From contig NZ_JAIFZS010000013.1 in NCBI RefSeq assembly GCF_019710635.1, forward strand, positions 62,001 to 126,000: a stretch of 64,000 bases of DNA, in the 5' to 3' direction. The notes beneath the pieces are model-generated. The model was not told the DNA's origin. It did not search any database and worked only from the letters and a program-made list of their open reading frames with translations. Shown here one piece after another: positions 11,007 to 19,884 of this stretch. How positions within the stretch are numbered: position 1 is the first letter of the stretch; every line of letters begins with the position of its first letter. Source of the DNA: Mycolicibacterium xanthum. GTDB taxonomy: Bacteria; Actinomycetota; Actinomycetes; Mycobacteriales; Mycobacteriaceae. The position numbers and the translations under genes were made by a program.

Positions 11007-12476
11007 ATGGCGATCCTGGCCGATGGCGAGAGCCTGCTGCTCATCGACGGCGAGTTGGTCGCGGGCGGTTCGGGCACGTTCCCCACGCTCAACCCGGCCA
11101 CCGAGGAGACGCTCGGCATCGCCGCGAACGCGAGTGCCGACGACATGGGAGCTGCGATCGGGGCGGCGCGTCGCGCCTTCGACGACACCGGGTGGTCGAC
11201 CGACGTCGACCTGCGGGTGCGCTGCCTGCGTCAGCTGCAGGATGCGCTGACCAAGCACACCGAGGAGTTGCGCGAGCTGACCATGGCCGAGGTCGGGGCG
11301 CCCCGGATGCTCACCTCGGCGGCCCAGCTCGAGGGACCGATCGCCGACCTGTCGTTCTCCGCCGATACAGCCGAGAACTATTCCTGGCGAACCGATCTCG
11401 GTGTTGCCTCGCCGATGGGAATCAAGACCCGGCGAACCGTCGCCCGGGAGGCCATCGGGGTGGTCGGCGCCATCACGCCCTGGAACTTCCCACATCAGAT
11501 CAATCTCGCCAAGATCGGGCCCGCCCTGGCTGCGGGAAACACCGTGGTCCTCAAGCCCGCGCCCGACACCCCCTGGTGCGCAGCCGTACTCGGCGAACTG
11601 GTCACCGAGCACACCGATATTCCGCCGGGCGTGTTCAACATCGTGACATCCGCCGATCACGGGGTGGGCGCGCTGCTGTCCCGGGACCCGCGGGTGGACA
11701 TGGTGTCGTTCACCGGATCGACCGCCACGGGCCGCGCGGTGATGGCCGACGGCGCCCCGACGATCAAGAAGGTGTTCCTCGAGCTCGGCGGCAAGTCGGC
11801 ATTCCTGGTGCTCGACGACGCCGACCTGGCCGGCGCGTGTTCGATGGCGGCGTTCACCGCGTCGATGCACGCCGGGCAGGGCTGTGCGATCACCACCCGG
11901 CTGCTGGTGCCCCGCGCCCGCTACGACGAGGCCGTCGGGGCCGCCGCGGCGACCATGGGCGGCCTGAGGCCCGGTGACCCGACCGACCCGGGCACGGTTT
12001 GTGGCCCGCTCATCTCGGCCAGGCAGCGCGACCGGGTGCAGGGCTACCTGGACTCCGCGATCGCCGAGGGCGGCCGATTCGCTTGTGGCGGTGGGTGTCC
12101 CGCCGACCGTCAGAGCGGATTCTTCATCGAACCCACCGTGATCGCCGGCCTGGACAACAGCGCCACGGTGTCTCGCGAGGAGATCTTCGGTCCGGTGCTG
12201 ACGGTGATCGCCCATGACGGCGACGACGACGCTGTCCGCATCGCCAACGATTCGCCCTACGGGCTTTCGGGCACGGTGTTCTCGCCGGATCTCGAGCGCG
12301 CCGATGCGGTCGCAGCGCGGTTGCGGGTGGGCACCGTGAACATCAACGGCGGGGTGTGGTACTCCGCCGACATGCCGTTCGGGGGTTACAAGCAGTCCGG
12401 TATCGGGCGCGAGATGGGCCTCGCCGGCTTCGAGGAGTATCTCGAGATCAAATCGATCGCCACAGCGGTGAGCTAG
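11007..12476 (+). CDS. aldA: NAD-dependent aldehyde dehydrogenase AldA
   Basis: This 489-residue aldehyde dehydrogenase oxidises an aldehyde to the acid. The catalytic Cys is C293 (GQGCAIT), the general base is E259 (LELGGKSA), and the NAD-binding motif FTGSTATGR lies between. It matches M. tuberculosis AldA (Rv0768), also 489 residues. The start ATG at 11007 is preceded by GGGAGG; an in-frame ATG at 10995 lies upstream of that ribosome site and is less likely. It is the first gene of a five-gene rightward operon under the TetR palindrome. It may take aldehydes made by the alcohol dehydrogenase or P450s nearby. Confidence 0.94.
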   Translation: MAILADGESLLLIDGELVAGGSGTFPTLNPATEETLGIAANASADDMGAAIGAARRAFDDTGWSTDVDLRVRCLRQLQDALTKHTEELRELTMAEVGAPRMLTSAAQLEGPIADLSFSADTAENYSWRTDLGVASPMGIKTRRTVAREAIGVVGAITPWNFPHQINLAKIGPALAAGNTVVLKPAPDTPWCAAVLGELVTEHTDIPPGVFNIVTSADHGVGALLSRDPRVDMVSFTGSTATGRAVMADGAPTIKKVFLELGGKSAFLVLDDADLAGACSMAAFTASMHAGQGCAITTRLLVPRARYDEAVGAAAATMGGLRPGDPTDPGTVCGPLISARQRDRVQGYLDSAIAEGGRFACGGGCPADRQSGFFIEPTVIAGLDNSATVSREEIFGPVLTVIAHDGDDDAVRIANDSPYGLSGTVFSPDLERADAVAARLRVGTVNINGGVWYSADMPFGGYKQSGIGREMGLAGFEEYLEIKSIATAVS

Positions 12477-12488
12477 GAGAAGGCACGA

Positions 12489-13250
12489 ATGGCGTTGTAC
12501 GGAACCCAGTTCCAGGAGAAGGTGGCGATCGTGACCGGTGCCGGTGGCGGCATCGGGCAGGCCTACGCCGAGGCGCTGGCCCGCGAGGGCGCGGCCGTGG
12601 TGGTCGCCGACATCAACACCGAGGGCGCCGAGAAGGTCGCCGACGGCATCAAGGGCGAGGGCGGCACCGCGATGGCGGTGCACGTCGACGTCTCCGATCC
12701 CGACTCGGCCAAGGACATGGCCGCGCAGACGCTGTCGGAGTTCGGCGGCATCGACTACCTGGTCAACAACGCCGCGATCTTCGGCGGCATGAAGCTGGAC
12801 TTCCTGATCACCGTGGACTGGGAATACTACAAGAAGTTCATGAGCGTGAACCTCGACGGTGCGCTGCTGTGTACCCGCGCGGTGTATCGGAAGATGGCCA
12901 AGCGCGGCGGTGGGGCGATCGTCAACCAGTCCTCGACCGCGGCCTGGCTGTACTCGAACTACTACGGCCTGGCCAAGGCGGGCATCAACGGGCTGACCCA
13001 GCAGCTGGCAACCGAACTCGGCGGGCAGAACATCCGGATCAACGCGATCGCGCCGGGGCCGATCGACACCGAGGCCAACCGCAGCACCACACCGCAGGAG
13101 ATGGTGGCCGACATCGTGAAGCGGATCCCGCTGTCGCGGATGGGCGAGCCCGAGGACCTGGTCGGCATGTGCCTGTTCCTGCTGTCTGATCAGGCGAAGT
13201 GGATCACCGGCCAGATCTTCAACGTCGACGGCGGACAGATCATCCGGTGA
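12489..13250 (+). CDS. SDR family oxidoreductase
   Basis: This 253-residue classical short-chain dehydrogenase has the cofactor motif TGAGGGIG at residues 17-24, VNNAAIF, the catalytic Ser in NQSSTAA and the YGLAK active site, and ends with the usual GQIFNVDGG. It matches M. tuberculosis Rv0769. It follows aldA by 12 nt and its stop overlaps the next start (TGATG), so it is translationally coupled to the hydroxyacid dehydrogenase. It probably acts in the same alcohol/aldehyde degradation route; the substrate is unknown. Confidence 0.92.
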   Translation: MALYGTQFQEKVAIVTGAGGGIGQAYAEALAREGAAVVVADINTEGAEKVADGIKGEGGTAMAVHVDVSDPDSAKDMAAQTLSEFGGIDYLVNNAAIFGGMKLDFLITVDWEYYKKFMSVNLDGALLCTRAVYRKMAKRGGGAIVNQSSTAAWLYSNYYGLAKAGINGLTQQLATELGGQNIRINAIAPGPIDTEANRSTTPQEMVADIVKRIPLSRMGEPEDLVGMCLFLLSDQAKWITGQIFNVDGGQIIR

Positions 13251-14143
13251 TGAGCGAGGAGCATTCCCGGGGAGAGCAGCCCGGCGCCGATCTCGAGCTG
13301 GGCTACATCGGCCTGGGCAATCAGGGCGCCCCGATGGCCAAACGGCTGGTCGATTGGCCGGGTGGGCTGACGGTGTTCGATGTGCGCACCGAGGCGATGA
13401 CGCCGCTGGCCGAGCTGGGTGCCAAGGTGGCCGACAGCGTGGCCGATGTCGCCGGCGCGGATGTGATCAGCGTGACCGTGCTCAACGACGCACAGGTGCG
13501 CGACGTCGTCGGCGAGCTGGCGGCGCACGCCACGCCCGGCACCGTCATCGCCATCCACTCCACGATCGAACCCGGCACCGCGGCCGAGCTCGCCGAACAG
13601 TTGCGGCCCAGGGGAATTCACATCGTCGACGCTCCGGTCTCCGGAGGTGCCGGCGCGGCGGAGAAGGGCGAGCTGGCCGTCATGGTCGGCGCCGACGACG
13701 AGGCGTACGACCTCGTCAAGCCGGTGTTCAAGCAGTGGGCCTCGATGGTGGTGCGTGCCGGCGAGCCGGGGGCCGGAACCCGGATGAAGCTGGCGCGCAA
13801 CATGCTGACGTTCATCGGCTTCGCCGCCGCCTGCGAGGCCCAGCGGCTGGCCGAGGCCTCCGGCATCGATCTGCAGAAGCTGGGCAGGGTGGTGCGGCAC
13901 AGCGACACGCAGAGCGGCGGGCCCGGCGCGATCATGGCGCGTGACGACACCAAACCGCTTCCGCCCGGACATTTCCTGTACGACATGTTCGTGCACACCC
14001 GTGGGCTGGCCGAAAAGGATCTGCGGTTGGCGCTCGCGCTCGGCGATGCCACCGGCGTGGAGCTGCCACTGGCCGAGATCGCACTGCGGGACCTGGCCGC
14101 CGGACTCGGCGTGCCACACACCACCTCGACCGGTAAGGAGTGA
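13250..14143 (+). CDS. Beta-hydroxyacid dehydrogenase (3-hydroxyisobutyrate dehydrogenase family)
   Basis: This 297-residue NAD(P)-binding oxidoreductase shows GYIGLGNQGAPMAKRL near the N-terminus, the substrate motif DAPVSGGAGAAEKG and the catalytic lysine region KLARNMLTF. It matches M. tuberculosis Rv0770. The open frame extends upstream to 13199, but the ATG at 13250, overlapping the SDR stop by one base, is the natural coupled start. Members oxidise 3-hydroxyisobutyrate, tartronate semialdehyde or similar short hydroxyacids; the exact one is not predictable. Confidence 0.9.
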   Translation: MSEEHSRGEQPGADLELGYIGLGNQGAPMAKRLVDWPGGLTVFDVRTEAMTPLAELGAKVADSVADVAGADVISVTVLNDAQVRDVVGELAAHATPGTVIAIHSTIEPGTAAELAEQLRPRGIHIVDAPVSGGAGAAEKGELAVMVGADDEAYDLVKPVFKQWASMVVRAGEPGAGTRMKLARNMLTFIGFAAACEAQRLAEASGIDLQKLGRVVRHSDTQSGGPGAIMARDDTKPLPPGHFLYDMFVHTRGLAEKDLRLALALGDATGVELPLAEIALRDLAAGLGVPHTTSTGKE

Positions 14144-14148
14144 CAGAC

Positions 14149-14604
14149 ATGGACGAGCTTCGCAAGAAGGGCCTCGAGAAGATGAACGAGGTCTACGGCT
14201 GGGAGATGCCCAACATCGAGGGCGACCCGTTCTTCGACCTGACCGTCGACCATCTTTTCGGGACCATCTGGACGCGCCCGGGGCTGTCGATGCGTGAGAA
14301 GCGGATGATGACGCTCACGGTGGTCACCGCGGTCGGCAACGCCGACCTGGCCGAGATCCAGGCGAACGCGGCGCTGGCCAACGGGGAGCTCAGCGTCGAG
14401 GAGCTCAAGGAGATGGCGGTGTTCCTCACGCACTACCTGGGTTTCCCGCTGGGTTCCAAGCTCGACGGTGTGGTCTCCAAGGTGGCCAAGCAGCGGAAGA
14501 AGGCGGCGGAGAAGGGCTTGACCGAGGACACGGCCGAGAAAAGGCGAGCGAATGTGAACGCAGCGGTGGAGATGCACTCCGGAGGCAGAGTTCATGACAA
14601 GTAG
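14149..14604 (+). CDS. Carboxymuconolactone decarboxylase (CMD) family protein
   Basis: This 151-residue CMD/AhpD-like protein matches M. tuberculosis Rv0771. The core (GLSMREKRMMTLTVVTAVG... and LTHYLGFP) is typical of gamma-carboxymuconolactone decarboxylase-like subunits, but it lacks the CxxC pair of AhpD, so peroxidase activity is unlikely. A GTG at 14140 is in frame, but AAGGAG at 14135-14140 sits 8 nt before the ATG at 14149, which decides the start. It ends 11 nt inside the next gene. The function in this operon is not established. Confidence 0.88.
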   Translation: MDELRKKGLEKMNEVYGWEMPNIEGDPFFDLTVDHLFGTIWTRPGLSMREKRMMTLTVVTAVGNADLAEIQANAALANGELSVEELKEMAVFLTHYLGFPLGSKLDGVVSKVAKQRKKAAEKGLTEDTAEKRRANVNAAVEMHSGGRVHDK

Positions 14605-15820
14605 GTACGCAGCGCTCTCGCGCGAACAGCTCGCCGCCCTGGTGCCCGAGCTGCTGCTGATCGGCCAGCTGATCGATAGGTCCGGGATGGCCTGGTGTAT
14701 CAGCAATTTCGGCCGTGAAGAGATGCTGCAGATCGCCATCGAGGAATGGATGGGTGCCAGCCCGATCTACACCAAACGGATGCAGAAGGCGCTGAAGTAC
14801 GAAGGCACCGACGTCGTCACGATCTTCAAGGGGTTGCAGCTCGACATCGGCGCGCCACCGCAGTTCATGGACTTCCGTTACACGGTGCATGACCGCTGGC
14901 ACGGCGAGTTCCATCTCGATCACTGCGGCGCGCTGCTCGACGTCGAACCGATGGGCGAGGACTACGTCCGCGGGATGTGCCATGACATTGAGGATCCGAC
15001 GTTCGACGCGACGGCGGTGGCCACCAACCGCAGGGCGCAGATCCGGCCGATCCACCGGCCACCGCGGCTGCCCGCCGACCGGCATCCGCACTGCGCGTGG
15101 ACGGTGATCATCGACGACTCGTACCCGGAGATCGCCGATCATCCCGCCCTGGAGGTGATCGCGCGGACCCGCGCGGCCCGAACGGATCTGGACCCGATCG
15201 ATCCCGCCGACGACGGGCGGGGCGACTACTCGGGTCCGCTGCTCTCCGACGTCGACTTCGGTGTGTTCTCCCATTCGGCGCTGGTGCGGATGGCCGACGA
15301 GGTCTGTCTGCAGATGCACCTGCTGAACCTGTCGTTCGTGCTCGCCGTCGGTGCGCGCGCGGGCACCGATGCCGAACTCGCCAGGGAGATCGGCGTCAAG
15401 CAGCTGACCGGCTTGGCCGGGGTCGCCGCCGAGCGCATCCACGCCGCGCTCGGGCTGCCGGGCGGCGTCGAGGGCGCGGTCGCGACCCTGCAGGTCCACC
15501 CGTTGTTCAACCCGGCGGCCTACGTGGATGCCGCGTTCGGTCCGGACACCGTCACGGTGCGTCGCTCGCCGGCGCATGACGACGGCGCCTGGATCGCGCT
15601 GACCGGGCCCGCGGAAAGGCGGCCACTGCAGGCCTGTGTGCAGGCGGTGGACCCGCATCTCGACGTCGAGGTGACCGGAACGGAGACCGATTGGACCGCA
15701 CACGTCGCCGTCACCGACACCGCGGCCGAGGAACTCTCCGAGGTGTCCGTCGTGAAGTTCAGTGGTGGGTCCACTTTCGAGTTCGGCGACCGCAAGTCGT
15801 TGCCGCTGACCGTGGTCTGA
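14594..15820 (+). CDS. Unrecognised 408-residue protein, last gene of the aldA operon
   Basis: I do not recognise a named family. The start ATG overlaps the CMD gene by 11 nt, so it is part of the same operon. The N-terminal half has a conserved look with clustered His/Cys/Asp residues (HDRWHGEFHLDHCGALLD and MCHDIEDPTFD, about residues 97-140), a candidate metal or cofactor site. The C-terminal half is Ala/Val rich and ends in a compact beta-like segment. No signal peptide or membrane helix is seen. Context suggests a role in catabolism with the aldehyde, hydroxyacid and CMD proteins. Codon use matches its neighbours. Confidence 0.8.
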   Translation: MTSRYAALSREQLAALVPELLLIGQLIDRSGMAWCISNFGREEMLQIAIEEWMGASPIYTKRMQKALKYEGTDVVTIFKGLQLDIGAPPQFMDFRYTVHDRWHGEFHLDHCGALLDVEPMGEDYVRGMCHDIEDPTFDATAVATNRRAQIRPIHRPPRLPADRHPHCAWTVIIDDSYPEIADHPALEVIARTRAARTDLDPIDPADDGRGDYSGPLLSDVDFGVFSHSALVRMADEVCLQMHLLNLSFVLAVGARAGTDAELAREIGVKQLTGLAGVAAERIHAALGLPGGVEGAVATLQVHPLFNPAAYVDAAFGPDTVTVRRSPAHDDGAWIALTGPAERRPLQACVQAVDPHLDVEVTGTETDWTAHVAVTDTAAEELSEVSVVKFSGGSTFEFGDRKSLPLTVV

Positions 15821-16024
15821 GCGGTCAACCGCCCCCCGGCAGGGTCAGCACCAGGAAGCCGCTACCTCTCGGCTCCAGCATCCGTGGGGTAGCGCGGCGT
15901 CCACCCAACGGCGCAGGTAGTGCGCAACCGCTCGCCGCTGCGCGGGCGCCGGCCGGGGTCGATGACGAATGACTTGGGTGATCACCCGGTATCGGTAATC
16001 CGCGACCCGCGGCCGCACTGCGAT
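15821..16024. other. Intergenic region before purD
   Basis: About 200 bp between the unknown gene and the purD promoter. No gene, strong hairpin or terminator with a T-run was seen. Confidence 0.5.
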
Positions 16025-16030
16025 TAGGGT
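16025..16030 (+). promoter_or_regulatory. Predicted -10 box of leaderless purD
   Basis: TAGGGT ends 8 nt before the GTG at 16039, so transcription would begin at about the start codon. The same arrangement precedes purB, purC and purS. Confidence 0.55.
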
Positions 16031-16038
16031 GGGCACCT

Positions 16039-17307
16039 GTGCACGTCCTGGTGGTCGGATCCGGAGCCCGTGAACACGCGCTGCTGCTCGCACTGCGCCG
16101 AGACCCGGAGGTCGAGACGCTGTCCGTGGCGCCCGGCAACGCCGGCACCGCCGCCGTCGCCGATCAGTACGAGGTGGACATGACCTCCGGCGAGGCGGTC
16201 ACCGCGCTGGCCCGCCGGCTCGGCGCCGACCTGGTGGTGATCGGGCCCGAGGTGCCCCTGGTGCTCGGCGTCGCCGACGCGGTGCGCGAGGCCGGCATCG
16301 CCTGTTTCGGCCCGACCAAGGCCGCCGCGCGCATCGAGGGCTCGAAGTCGTTCGCCAAGGACGTCATGGCGACCGCGGGCGTGCGCACCGCGACCAGCGA
16401 GATCGTCGACAACCCGGCGCACCTGGACGCCGCGTTGGACCGGTTCGGGCCGCCCGGTGGCTACCCGGCGTGGGTCGTCAAGGACGACGGTCTGGCCGCG
16501 GGCAAGGGCGTGGTGGTCACCGCGGACCGCGACGCCGCCCGCGCCCACGCGGCCGGCCTGCTCGAGGCCGGGCACCCGGTGCTGCTGGAGTCCTTCCTCG
16601 ACGGCCCCGAGGTGTCGCTGTTCTGCGTCGTCGACGGGAAGACCGTGGTTCCGCTGCTGCCCGCCCAGGATTTCAAGCGGGTGGGCGACGGTGACAGCGG
16701 GCCCAACACCGGCGGCATGGGCGCCTACACCCCACTGCCCTGGTTGTCCGACGAGATGACCGCGCGGATCGTCGAGGAGGTTGTCGAACCCGTTGCCGCC
16801 GAACTCGTCGCCCGCGACTGTGCATTCTCCGGGCTGCTCTACGCCGGCCTGGCGATCACCTCCAACGGACCGGCCGTCGTCGAGTTCAACTGCCGGTTCG
16901 GCGATCCGGAGACCCAGGCCGTGCTCGCGCTGCTGGAATCGCCGCTGGGGCAGCTGCTCCGGGCCGCGGCCACCGGCGACCTGGCCGCCCAGCCGCCGCT
17001 GCGGTGGCGGGACGGGGCCGCGGTCACCGTCGTCGTCGCCGCCGAGAACTACCCGAGCCGGCCGCGGGTCGGAGACGTGATCCACGGTGCGGAGGGTGAG
17101 GGCGTGCTGCACGCCGGCACGGCGCGCCGCGACGACGGCGCCGTCGTGTCGTCCGGTGGCCGGGTGCTGTCGGTGGTCGGCGTCGGAGCCGACCTGGCCG
17201 CAGCGCGCGCTGCCGCCTATGCGCGGATCGCCTCGATTCGCCTGCCCGGCAGCCACTTTCGCAGCGACATCGGTCTGGCGGCCGCCGAGGGCCGGATCAC
17301 CGTTTAG
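16039..17307 (+). CDS. purD: Phosphoribosylamine-glycine ligase PurD
   Basis: This 422-residue ATP-grasp enzyme joins phosphoribosylamine and glycine to GAR, the second step of purine synthesis. The N-terminal Rossmann motif [10 protein letters not shown], the ATP-grasp elements ([13 protein letters not shown], the signature RFGDPETQ) and the usual length support the call. The GTG start has no ribosome site but is 8 nt after a TAGGGT box, indicating a leaderless mRNA. It ends 4 bp inside the convergent esterase gene. purB, purC and purSQ are elsewhere in this window. Confidence 0.97.
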   Translation: MHVLVVGSGAREHALLLALRRDPEVETLSVAPGNAGTAAVADQYEVDMTSGEAVTALARRLGADLVVIGPEVPLVLGVADAVREAGIACFGPTKAAARIEGSKSFAKDVMATAGVRTATSEIVDNPAHLDAALDRFGPPGGYPAWVVKDDGLAAGKGVVVTADRDAARAHAAGLLEAGHPVLLESFLDGPEVSLFCVVDGKTVVPLLPAQDFKRVGDGDSGPNTGGMGAYTPLPWLSDEMTARIVEEVVEPVAAELVARDCAFSGLLYAGLAITSNGPAVVEFNCRFGDPETQAVLALLESPLGQLLRAAATGDLAAQPPLRWRDGAAVTVVVAAENYPSRPRVGDVIHGAEGEGVLHAGTARRDDGAVVSSGGRVLSVVGVGADLAAARAAAYARIASIRLPGSHFRSDIGLAAAEGRITV

Positions 17308-18164
17308 GCGGTCAGTAGCGGCGCCATCCAGACCAGCTCGGGGGTCAGCTGTGAGGACCAGAACGCCGCATTGTGGCCACCGGGGGAGAACCCGCCTGCC
17401 GGTGGCGTCGGCAGCTGCGCGATGAACTGATGGGTCGCCGAGTAGAACGGGTCGTCATAGCCACAGTCGATGCGCAGCGGTATCGCATCCAGCGCCGGCG
17501 AACCCCAGACGCTGTTGGCCGCGTAGTCGTCCGGGCCGTCGAACGCACCGGGAGCGGCGGCGCCGGGTGCCGTCCACAACGCGGGGCTGACCGCGCAGAC
17601 CGCGGCGGTCCGGCCCGTGCCGAGCCGCGAACCCAGCAGCATCGCCCCGTAACCACCCATCGACCAGCCGAGGAACCCCACCCGGGAGACGTCCAGGCCC
17701 TGTTCGCCGAGCAACGGAACGAACTCGTCGAGCACCATGGCGCCGGCGTCGTCGCCGGAGGCGCGCCGGTGCCAGTAGCCGTTGCCCCCGTCGACCGCGG
17801 CCAGCGCGAACGGCGGCACGCCGGCATGCACCGCGTCGGCGAGGAACTGCTCGGCCCCCATCGACATCACGGTGCTCGCGCTGGAGTCCTTGCCGTGCAG
17901 CAGGATCACCGGCCGAAGCGGTGCGCTCTGGCCGGGCGGGCGGGCGATCACCCAGTTGGTCGCTGCGCCACCGCGTGCCGCCGAGATGAACGACCCGGTC
18001 TGGTAGGTCGGTGCCGGTGGTGCCAGCGGTGCCGGCGGTGCTGCTGCGGCCAATGCGGTTCCGAGCGCGGACACTCCGGCGACACCGGCCGCGGCCGCGA
18101 CGCCGGCCCGCAGGCCGAATTGCAGGACCGCCCGGCGGTCGATGGCAGACATGCGCGCCATCAT
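17304..18164 (-). CDS. Exported alpha/beta-hydrolase esterase, Tat signal
   Basis: This 286-residue secreted esterase resembles M. tuberculosis Rv0774c and the antigen-85/FbpA-like esterase D fold. The N-terminus has a twin-arginine signal (DRRAVLQFG) followed by a hydrophobic Ala-rich stretch. The nucleophile Ser is in GWSMGGYG, the acid is probably in CGYDDPF, and the His is in GGHNAAFW. Starts at 18164, 18161 and 18152 are all possible; the shortest gives MSAIDRR. It is divergent from the TetR gene, which probably controls it through the inverted repeat between them. The substrate is unknown. Confidence 0.87.
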   Translation of the reverse strand: MMARMSAIDRRAVLQFGLRAGVAAAAGVAGVSALGTALAAAAPPAPLAPPAPTYQTGSFISAARGGAATNWVIARPPGQSAPLRPVILLHGKDSSASTVMSMGAEQFLADAVHAGVPPFALAAVDGGNGYWHRRASGDDAGAMVLDEFVPLLGEQGLDVSRVGFLGWSMGGYGAMLLGSRLGTGRTAAVCAVSPALWTAPGAAAPGAFDGPDDYAANSVWGSPALDAIPLRIDCGYDDPFYSATHQFIAQLPTPPAGGFSPGGHNAAFWSSQLTPELVWMAPLLTA

Positions 18165-18194
18165 GCCATCGGGCCCGGTGGAGTAAAGCCTGAC

Positions 18195-18221
18195 GTTTGG
18201 CCGAAAGCACGATGGCCAAAC
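18195..18221. promoter_or_regulatory. Inverted repeat between esterase and TetR genes
   Basis: Perfect arms GTTTGGCC (18195-18202) and GGCCAAAC (18214-18221) with an 11-bp spacer lie in the 72-bp divergent gap, 15 bp before the TetR start. This is the standard place for an autoregulated TetR operator. Confidence 0.6.
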
Positions 18222-18236
18222 CCTGTGACTGGCAGC

Positions 18237-18845
18237 ATGCTAAGGGTGACCGCAGCAGTCACTCCCAAGGGAGAACGTCGGCGGTGTGCGCTGGTCAGCG
18301 CCGCTGCCGATCTGCTGTGCGAGGGTGGCTTCGACGCCGTCCGGCACCGCGCCGTCGCGCGCCGCGCCGGCCTTCCGCTGGCGTCGACGACCTACTACTT
18401 CTCGTCGCTCGACGACCTGGTCGCCAAGGCCGTCGAGTACGTCGAGACGCGGGAGAGCCAACAGTTGCACGACCGGGTGTCGGCGCTGTCGCGCCGCCGC
18501 CGCGGAGCCGAGTCGACCGCCGACGTCTTGGTCGACCTGCTCGTCGGCGACAGCCCGGAACGGGTCACCGAGCACCTGATCTCGCGCTACGAGCGCTACA
18601 TCGCGTGTGCCCGCCAGCCGAGCCTGCGCGACATCCAGCGGCGCATCCTGCGACAGCGCACCGACGCCGTCGTCGAGGTCGTCGAGCGATCCGGTCGGTC
18701 GGTTCGCACCGAACTGCTCACCGCGCTGGTGTGCGCCGTGGACGGAGCGGTGGTCGCGGCGCTCGTCGGGGACGGGGACGGCCCACGGGAGACGGCCAGG
18801 GCGACGCTGATCGACGTCATCGACGTGCTCGCGCCGTTCGGCTAG
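18237..18845 (+). CDS. TetR-family regulator beside esterase
   Basis: This 202-residue TetR-family protein (M. tuberculosis Rv0775 type) has its HTH in RHRAVARRAGLPLASTTYYFSS, about residues 35-57. The in-frame ORF is open far upstream, but that part is the antisense of the esterase gene. Starts are ATG 18237 or GTG 18246. The C-terminal domain is less conserved and defines an unknown ligand. It probably represses itself and the divergent esterase through the inverted repeat at 18195-18221. Confidence 0.88.
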   Translation: MLRVTAAVTPKGERRRCALVSAAADLLCEGGFDAVRHRAVARRAGLPLASTTYYFSSLDDLVAKAVEYVETRESQQLHDRVSALSRRRRGAESTADVLVDLLVGDSPERVTEHLISRYERYIACARQPSLRDIQRRILRQRTDAVVEVVERSGRSVRTELLTALVCAVDGAVVAALVGDGDGPRETARATLIDVIDVLAPFG

Positions 18846-18879
18846 TTTGCGTCGTGGCCCAGGCGGTTACTTTTCCCCC

Positions 18880-19884
18880 GTGACGATCACCGACAATATC
18901 AGCGCCGTCGCCGATGCCGCCCTGGACCGATCGGTCGTCCTCGGCTACACGAAGCTGGGTTCCGGCCTGCGGCGGCTGTGGTGGCCGGCCGACCCGGCGC
19001 CGGGGTCGATGGCCGGCAGGCGGGTGGTGGTCACCGGGGCGACCGCCGGCATCGGGGAGGCGATGGCCGGGTCGTTCGCGCGCCTCGGCGCCACCGTGCA
19101 CCTGCTCGGCCGCAACGCGGAGAAGGTCAGCCACAGTGCGGGCGTGATCCGCGCGTCGGTGCCGGGCTCCTCCGGGGGCACGGTCATCGAGGAGGTCTGC
19201 GACGTCTCCGATCTCGACGCGGTGCGGACCTGGACCGACGACCTGGCCGGGCGCGTCGACGGGTTGCACGGGCTGGTGCACAACGCCGGGGTGATGCCCA
19301 AACAGCGTGGCGAGACGCCTCAGGGCCACGAGACCCAGCTCGCCTGCCATGTGCTCGGCCCGCACCTGATGACCGAGCGGCTCCTGGGCCTGCTGCGCAA
19401 TCCCGACGAGTCGGCGGTGGTGTTCATGTCGTCCGGCGGCATGTACACCGCGCCGCTGAAGCGGTGGACCGAGGACGAGCTGGAGTCGCGCGACGGCCCC
19501 TACAACGGCGTGCGGGTCTACGCGCGGACCAAACGGATGCAGGTGGTGCTCGCCGACGCGTGGGCACGCCGGCTGGCGCGCACCGGGGTGCACGTCTACA
19601 GCGCCCACCCGGGCTGGGTGGAGACCCCCGGCGTCGCCGACGCCCTTCCCACGTTCCGCAGCGTCACCCGGCCGCTGCTGCGCGACACCACCGACGGCGC
19701 CGACACGGCGGTGTGGCTGGTGGCCACCCGCCCGGACTCGACCCCCGGACACTTCTGGCACGACCGGGCCCAGCGCCCGACGACGTTCGGTTGGCAGCGC
19801 CGCCAGGATCCGCATGCGGTCGCGGCGTTCCTCGACGAGGTGTCCGCGATGACCGGTACCGCGCGAAGTTGGGTCGCGATCTGA
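18880..19884 (+). CDS. SDR family oxidoreductase (DHRS12-like)
   Basis: This 334-residue short-chain dehydrogenase has a roughly 45-residue N-terminal segment before the cofactor motif TGATAGIG, then VHNAGVMP and the YARTKR (YxxxK) active site. Length and the PG(W)VETPGV region fit the DHRS12/retinol-dehydrogenase-like group. The GTG at 18880 is used; an in-frame TTG at 18847 is nearer the TetR stop. It follows the TetR gene by 34 nt and overlaps the permease, so it may be in one transcript. The substrate is unknown. Confidence 0.85.
   Translation: MTITDNISAVADAALDRSVVLGYTKLGSGLRRLWWPADPAPGSMAGRRVVVTGATAGIGEAMAGSFARLGATVHLLGRNAEKVSHSAGVIRASVPGSSGGTVIEEVCDVSDLDAVRTWTDDLAGRVDGLHGLVHNAGVMPKQRGETPQGHETQLACHVLGPHLMTERLLGLLRNPDESAVVFMSSGGMYTAPLKRWTEDELESRDGPYNGVRVYARTKRMQVVLADAWARRLARTGVHVYSAHPGWVETPGVADALPTFRSVTRPLLRDTTDGADTAVWLVATRPDSTPGHFWHDRAQRPTTFGWQRRQDPHAVAAFLDEVSAMTGTARSWVAI

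Noticed and set aside
10989..12683. 564-residue open frame antisense to aldA
   Set aside because: Shadow frame in high-GC DNA; the plus-strand aldehyde dehydrogenase has all catalytic motifs.
14140..14148. GTG start for the CMD gene
   Set aside because: The AAGGAG ribosome site ends at 14140, so it cannot serve this GTG but fits ATG 14149.
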